Positions 5,144 to 7,368 of a stretch of DNA of 7,368 nucleotides are shown piece after piece. The translations under genes and the position numbers were made by a program. The notes under the pieces were generated by a model, which saw only the letters and a program-made list of their open reading frames with translations, was not told where the DNA came from and searched no databases. Within the stretch, counting starts at the first letter, position 1, and each line of letters opens with the position of its first letter. The stretch spans positions 1-7,368 of the forward strand of contig JAISRF010000166.1 in the NCBI GenBank assembly GCA_031273775.1, read 5' to 3'. The stretch comes from Oscillospiraceae bacterium. Lineage in GTDB: Bacteria > Bacillota > Clostridia > Oscillospirales > Acutalibacteraceae.

Positions 5144-6286
5144 TTGGAAAGAGAAATGTTTAAACTTATCTCACAAGATAAAACCGCGCGGCGCGGCAGG
5201 CTGGAAACGGCACACGGCACGGTGGAAACCCCCGCGTTTATGAACGTTGCCACCGCCGCTGCCATACGCGGCGGGCTTTCCGCTGCCGATCTCGGTGAAA
5301 TCGGCTGTCAGGTCATGCTTTGCAATACCTACCACCTGCACCTCCGACCCGGCGATGAAACCGTAAAAGGTTTTGGCGGGCTTCACGGGTTTACCGGCTG
5401 GCAGGGACCCATTTTGACGGACAGTGGCGGATTTCAGGTGTTTTCACTTGCGCCCCTGCGAAAAATAACCGAGCAGGGCGTAACTTTCGCCTCGCATATT
5501 GACGGGCGGCGAATTTTTTTGGGTCCGGAGGAAAGCATCAGAATCCAGTCTAACCTCGGTTCGACCATCGCCATGGCGTTTGACGAATGTGTGGCCAACC
5601 CGGCGGAATATGCCTATGTAAAGGTCGCCGCCGACCGCACGGCGCGCTGGCTGGAACGCTGCAAATCAGAAATGCGCCGTCGAAACGCCCGTGGGGACTG
5701 CCTGAACCCCAATCAACTGCTTTTCGGTATCAATCAGGGAGGCACGTTTACCGACATACGGACAGAACATATGCGGCAAATTGCGGCAATGGGCCTGGAC
5801 GGTTACGCGGTGGGCGGACTTGCCGTGGGTGAAACGCCCGAAGAAATGTACGCGGTGTTGGACTCCGTATGCCCCGAAATGCCGCCGGAAAAGCCGCGCT
5901 ATTTAATGGGTGTGGGTACGCCGGCCAACATTCTGAACGCGGTGGAGCGAGGCATTGATCTGTTCGACTGCGTGATGCCCAGCCGGAATGCCCGCCACGG
6001 TCATATTTTCACGTGGCGTGGGGTAAAAAACCTGAACAATCAAAAGTACGCGGCGGACAAATCCCCGGTTGATTCCCTGTGTGATTGTCCGGTCTGCGGG
6101 CGCTATTCCGCCGGATATATACGTCACCTGTTGAAAAGCGGCGAAATGCTCGGTATGAGGTTGGCGGTAATCCACAACCTGTACTTTTACAACACGCTGA
6201 TGTCACGGATTCGCGAAGCGGTTGGGCAAAACCGCTTCGCGGAGTTTAAGAACAGCCTGCTCGGGGTTGTTGACCAAAGGATTTAG
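5144..6286 (+). CDS. tgt: tRNA-guanine transglycosylase (bacterial type)
   Basis: Tgt swaps guanine 34 of tRNAs for Asp, Asn, His and Tyr with preQ1, just before QueA acts. The 380-residue protein has the complete bacterial set: HGTVETPAFMNVAT near the N-terminus, TDSGGFQVFS (92-101) with catalytic Asp93, GGLAVGE (224-230), the second catalytic Asp275 in FDCVMPSRNARHG, and zinc ligands Cys313, Cys315, Cys318 and His344. N-terminal residues 'NVATAAAI' and the C-terminal VDQRI follow the clostridial subgroup as I recall it. Two starts are possible: TTG at 5144 (AAAGG 7 nt upstream) and ATG at 5156 (weaker GGA 7 nt upstream). The family N-terminus MFKL fits the ATG equally well, so the start is unsettled by four residues. 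A strong hairpin is embedded near the 3' end of the gene. Confidence 0.97.
   Translation: MEREMFKLISQDKTARRGRLETAHGTVETPAFMNVATAAAIRGGLSAADLGEIGCQVMLCNTYHLHLRPGDETVKGFGGLHGFTGWQGPILTDSGGFQVFSLAPLRKITEQGVTFASHIDGRRIFLGPEESIRIQSNLGSTIAMAFDECVANPAEYAYVKVAADRTARWLERCKSEMRRRNARGDCLNPNQLLFGINQGGTFTDIRTEHMRQIAAMGLDGYAVGGLAVGETPEEMYAVLDSVCPEMPPEKPRYLMGVGTPANILNAVERGIDLFDCVMPSRNARHGHIFTWRGVKNLNNQKYAADKSPVDSLCDCPVCGRYSAGYIRHLLKSGEMLGMRLAVIHNLYFYNTLMSRIREAVGQNRFAEFKNSLLGVVDQRI
6210..6243 (+). repeat. Long perfect inverted repeat inside the 3' end of tgt
   Basis: Arms 6212-6223 and 6230-6241 are perfectly complementary over 12 bp (CGCGAAGCGGTT and its reverse complement) around a 6-nt GGGCAA loop. A further wobble and an A-U pair extend it to 14 bp at 6210-6243. 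It ends about 40 nt before the tgt stop and encodes REAVGQNRFAE. No adequate U-run follows, so it is not a classic terminator; it could protect or process the mRNA 3' end. Confidence 0.7.
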
Positions 6287-6315
6287 AACCTGCTGAAAAC
6301 CGAACAATTTTCTAT

Positions 6316-6344
6316 TTGACATATTTGTCCGAATCTGTTATTCT
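6316..6344 (+). promoter_or_regulatory. Promoter of the GrpE-like/Hsp70 operon
   Basis: A perfect TTGACA (6316-6321) and TATTCT (6339-6344) are spaced by 17 nt, with TG one base before the -10 box (extended -10). Predicted start near 6351 leaves a leader of about 95 nt. No CIRCE-type inverted repeat, the usual HrcA heat-shock operator, is visible around it, so this operon is probably not under HrcA control. Confidence 0.7.
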
Positions 6345-6384
6345 GGTACTGCTCTTATTTTTCGGGGTTGGAGTAATTGCGTAT

Positions 6385-6456
6385 ATGGAAAATCGGGTCA
6401 AACGACACAGGGGTTTTAAGGTCAATGCGGGTAAGGAGATAAAATATGGACTTTGA
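6385..6456 (+). CDS. Possible 23-codon small ORF or tail of a small membrane protein
   Basis: An ATG at 6385 opens a 23-codon basic reading frame beginning MENRVKRHRGFKV and ending at a TGA inside the first codons of the next gene (11-nt overlap). GGAG lies 11 nt upstream, which is long. The same frame is open further upstream and encodes a hydrophobic run VILVLLLFFGVGVIAY before the Met, like one membrane segment followed by a basic tail. However, the only upstream start (TTG at 6325) lacks a ribosome-binding site and sits within the promoter. It may be a leader ORF coupled to the next gene, a remnant, or chance. Confidence 0.25.
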   Translation: MENRVKRHRGFKVNAGKEIKYGL

Positions 6457-6979
6457 ACGTGAATTAGAGCGGCTTCTGGCGGAGGAAAAAACGCCTCCGG
6501 CAGACACTTTTGCGGAAATAGCAGAGGCGCAGACCAGGCTGGCTGACAGGCTTTCACGAAAAACCGATGACATTTCTCTTCAAATTGAAGAAATATACGA
6601 TATTGTCAAGGAAAAGGAAAAAGCCGGAAATGACCTTTTCGCCGCGTTAGAGCGGGAATCCGCGCTTGTCGCGGCCTTGGTAGGCGTAAGCGATGCCACG
6701 GACGGATTTTGGAAACAATACCAGGAAGATCCGGATTTTTCCGAACCGGCGAACATATTGCGGCATTTGTTATTAGAACGCTTGAATGCATGTGGTTTGC
6801 AGAGGTTGGGCGCGGTCGGCGAACCGTTTGACGTGCGCCTGCACGTGGCGAAGGCGGCGCGTTCTTCCGCGCATCCTTTCGAATGTGTGGCGGAGGTTTT
6901 GGAAACAGGCTTTTTTTACAACGGTCAAATCATCCGGAAAGCGTCAGTTATTATCAGTAAGGGGTTAGAAAATGAGTAA
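6446..6979 (+). CDS. Divergent GrpE-like nucleotide exchange factor
   Basis: The 177-residue protein is rich in Glu, Lys and Ala in its N-terminal half (about 1-70), consistent with a long helix or coiled coil as in GrpE. The last 65 residues resemble the GrpE beta domain: GEPFDVRLHVA (125-135) corresponds to the family pattern G-x-x-[FL]-D-P-x-x-H-x-A, and VLETGFFYNGQIIRKASV (151-168) to the GY-x-x-x-G-R-x-[IL]-R-x-A-x-V block. Known role of the family: a dimeric co-chaperone that releases ADP from Hsp70. The ATG at 6446 has AAGGAG 7 nt upstream. Its end overlaps the Hsp70 start by 8 nt, implying translational coupling and partnership. It is weakly similar to housekeeping GrpE (for example Asp-Val in place of Asp-Pro), so it is probably a dedicated paralogue. 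Family call good, specificity inferred. Confidence 0.75.
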   Translation: MDFERELERLLAEEKTPPADTFAEIAEAQTRLADRLSRKTDDISLQIEEIYDIVKEKEKAGNDLFAALERESALVAALVGVSDATDGFWKQYQEDPDFSEPANILRHLLLERLNACGLQRLGAVGEPFDVRLHVAKAARSSAHPFECVAEVLETGFFYNGQIIRKASVIISKGLENE

Positions 6980-7368
6980 GATTATTGGAATTGATTTGGG
7001 GACAAGCACCTCTGAAATCGCCTATGTGAAGGATGGGGTTCCCGTCCTGATTCCGAACTTGGACGGCGAAGTCGTCACGCCATCGGTGGTTTCAATTGGC
7101 GAAAACGGTGAAATTGTGGTTGGTCAGGCGGCGGAACACCTGCTTTTTACACGCCCAGACTGTACATTCATGGAGGTAAAGCGCTTGTTTGGGACGGGCG
7201 TCAAACTTTCGGCGCATGGTAAAGAGTACGATCCGGAGGAAATTCAAAGCTACTTAATCAAATATTTGGTGGAATGCGCCCAAAATTATCTGCGGGAATC
7301 CATCACGACGGCGGTGATTACTGTTCCTGCTTATTTTACGGACGTTCAGCGCCGGCAGACGGTTCGCG
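6972..7368 (+). CDS. Hsp70-family (DnaK-like) ATPase, N-terminal part, cut by window edge
   Basis: The first 132 codons of an Hsp70-type protein run off the right edge. Residues 4-18 form the phosphate-1 loop (IIGIDLGTSTSEIAY). T-P-S-V-V is at 36-40, VKRLFG at 69-74 places Lys70 where E. coli DnaK has its catalytic Lys70, and residues 114-132 (AVITVPAYFTDVQRRQTVR) are the second Hsp70 signature region. The usual GTTNS of DnaK is GTSTS here, and Asn-Asp-Ser after the PAYF motif is Thr-Asp-Val, marking a divergent member. The ATG at 6972 overlaps the GrpE-like gene by 8 nt, and AAGGGG lies 7 nt upstream. The substrate-binding domain, if any, lies outside the window, so I cannot say whether it is a full chaperone or a shortened form. 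Confidence 0.92.
   Translation, partial: MSKIIGIDLGTSTSEIAYVKDGVPVLIPNLDGEVVTPSVVSIGENGEIVVGQAAEHLLFTRPDCTFMEVKRLFGTGVKLSAHGKEYDPEEIQSYLIKYLVECAQNYLRESITTAVITVPAYFTDVQRRQTVR

Overview
The window looks like a chromosomal segment from an anaerobic Firmicute of the class Clostridia, probably near the Oscillospiraceae/Ruminococcaceae. I infer this from the closest remembered relatives of Tgt, Asd and the flavin reductase, the mid-range GC content, strong Shine-Dalgarno sites and frequent TTG starts. No database search was possible. There are no rRNA, tRNA, CRISPR or mobile-element signals. It is mostly core metabolism and tRNA modification, with an accessory chaperone locus entering at the right edge.

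Left part, minus strand (about 4050 down to 2): a lysine/diaminopimelate operon read right to left as asd, dapA, dapB, a free-standing double ACT-domain protein, then a flavin-reductase-like gene. Asd makes aspartate semialdehyde, DapA condenses it with pyruvate, and DapB reduces the product to tetrahydrodipicolinate on the way to meso-DAP and lysine. The ACT protein resembles the regulatory half of aspartokinase without the kinase, so it may sense the end product. The operon has a strong extended -10 promoter and a leader of about 140 nt with a long helix followed by an intrinsic terminator just before asd. This layout suggests attenuation or an unrecognised riboswitch.

Middle part, plus strand (about 3928 to 6286): queA and tgt, a two-gene queuosine operon. 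Tgt inserts preQ1 into tRNA at position 34 and QueA converts it to epoxyqueuosine. The best queA promoter lies inside the asd leader, so the two divergent operons would make transcripts overlapping at their 5' ends.

Right part, plus strand (about 6316 to the edge): a good promoter, a divergent GrpE-like gene and, overlapping it by 8 nt, the first 132 codons of an Hsp70-family ATPase. This looks like a specialised second Hsp70/exchange-factor pair rather than the housekeeping grpE-dnaK.

Most worth a second look: the asd leader, the orphan ACT protein, the divergent GrpE/Hsp70 pair, the premature end of the flavin reductase, a 14-bp hairpin inside the end of tgt, and alternative hairpins in the dapA-dapB spacer.
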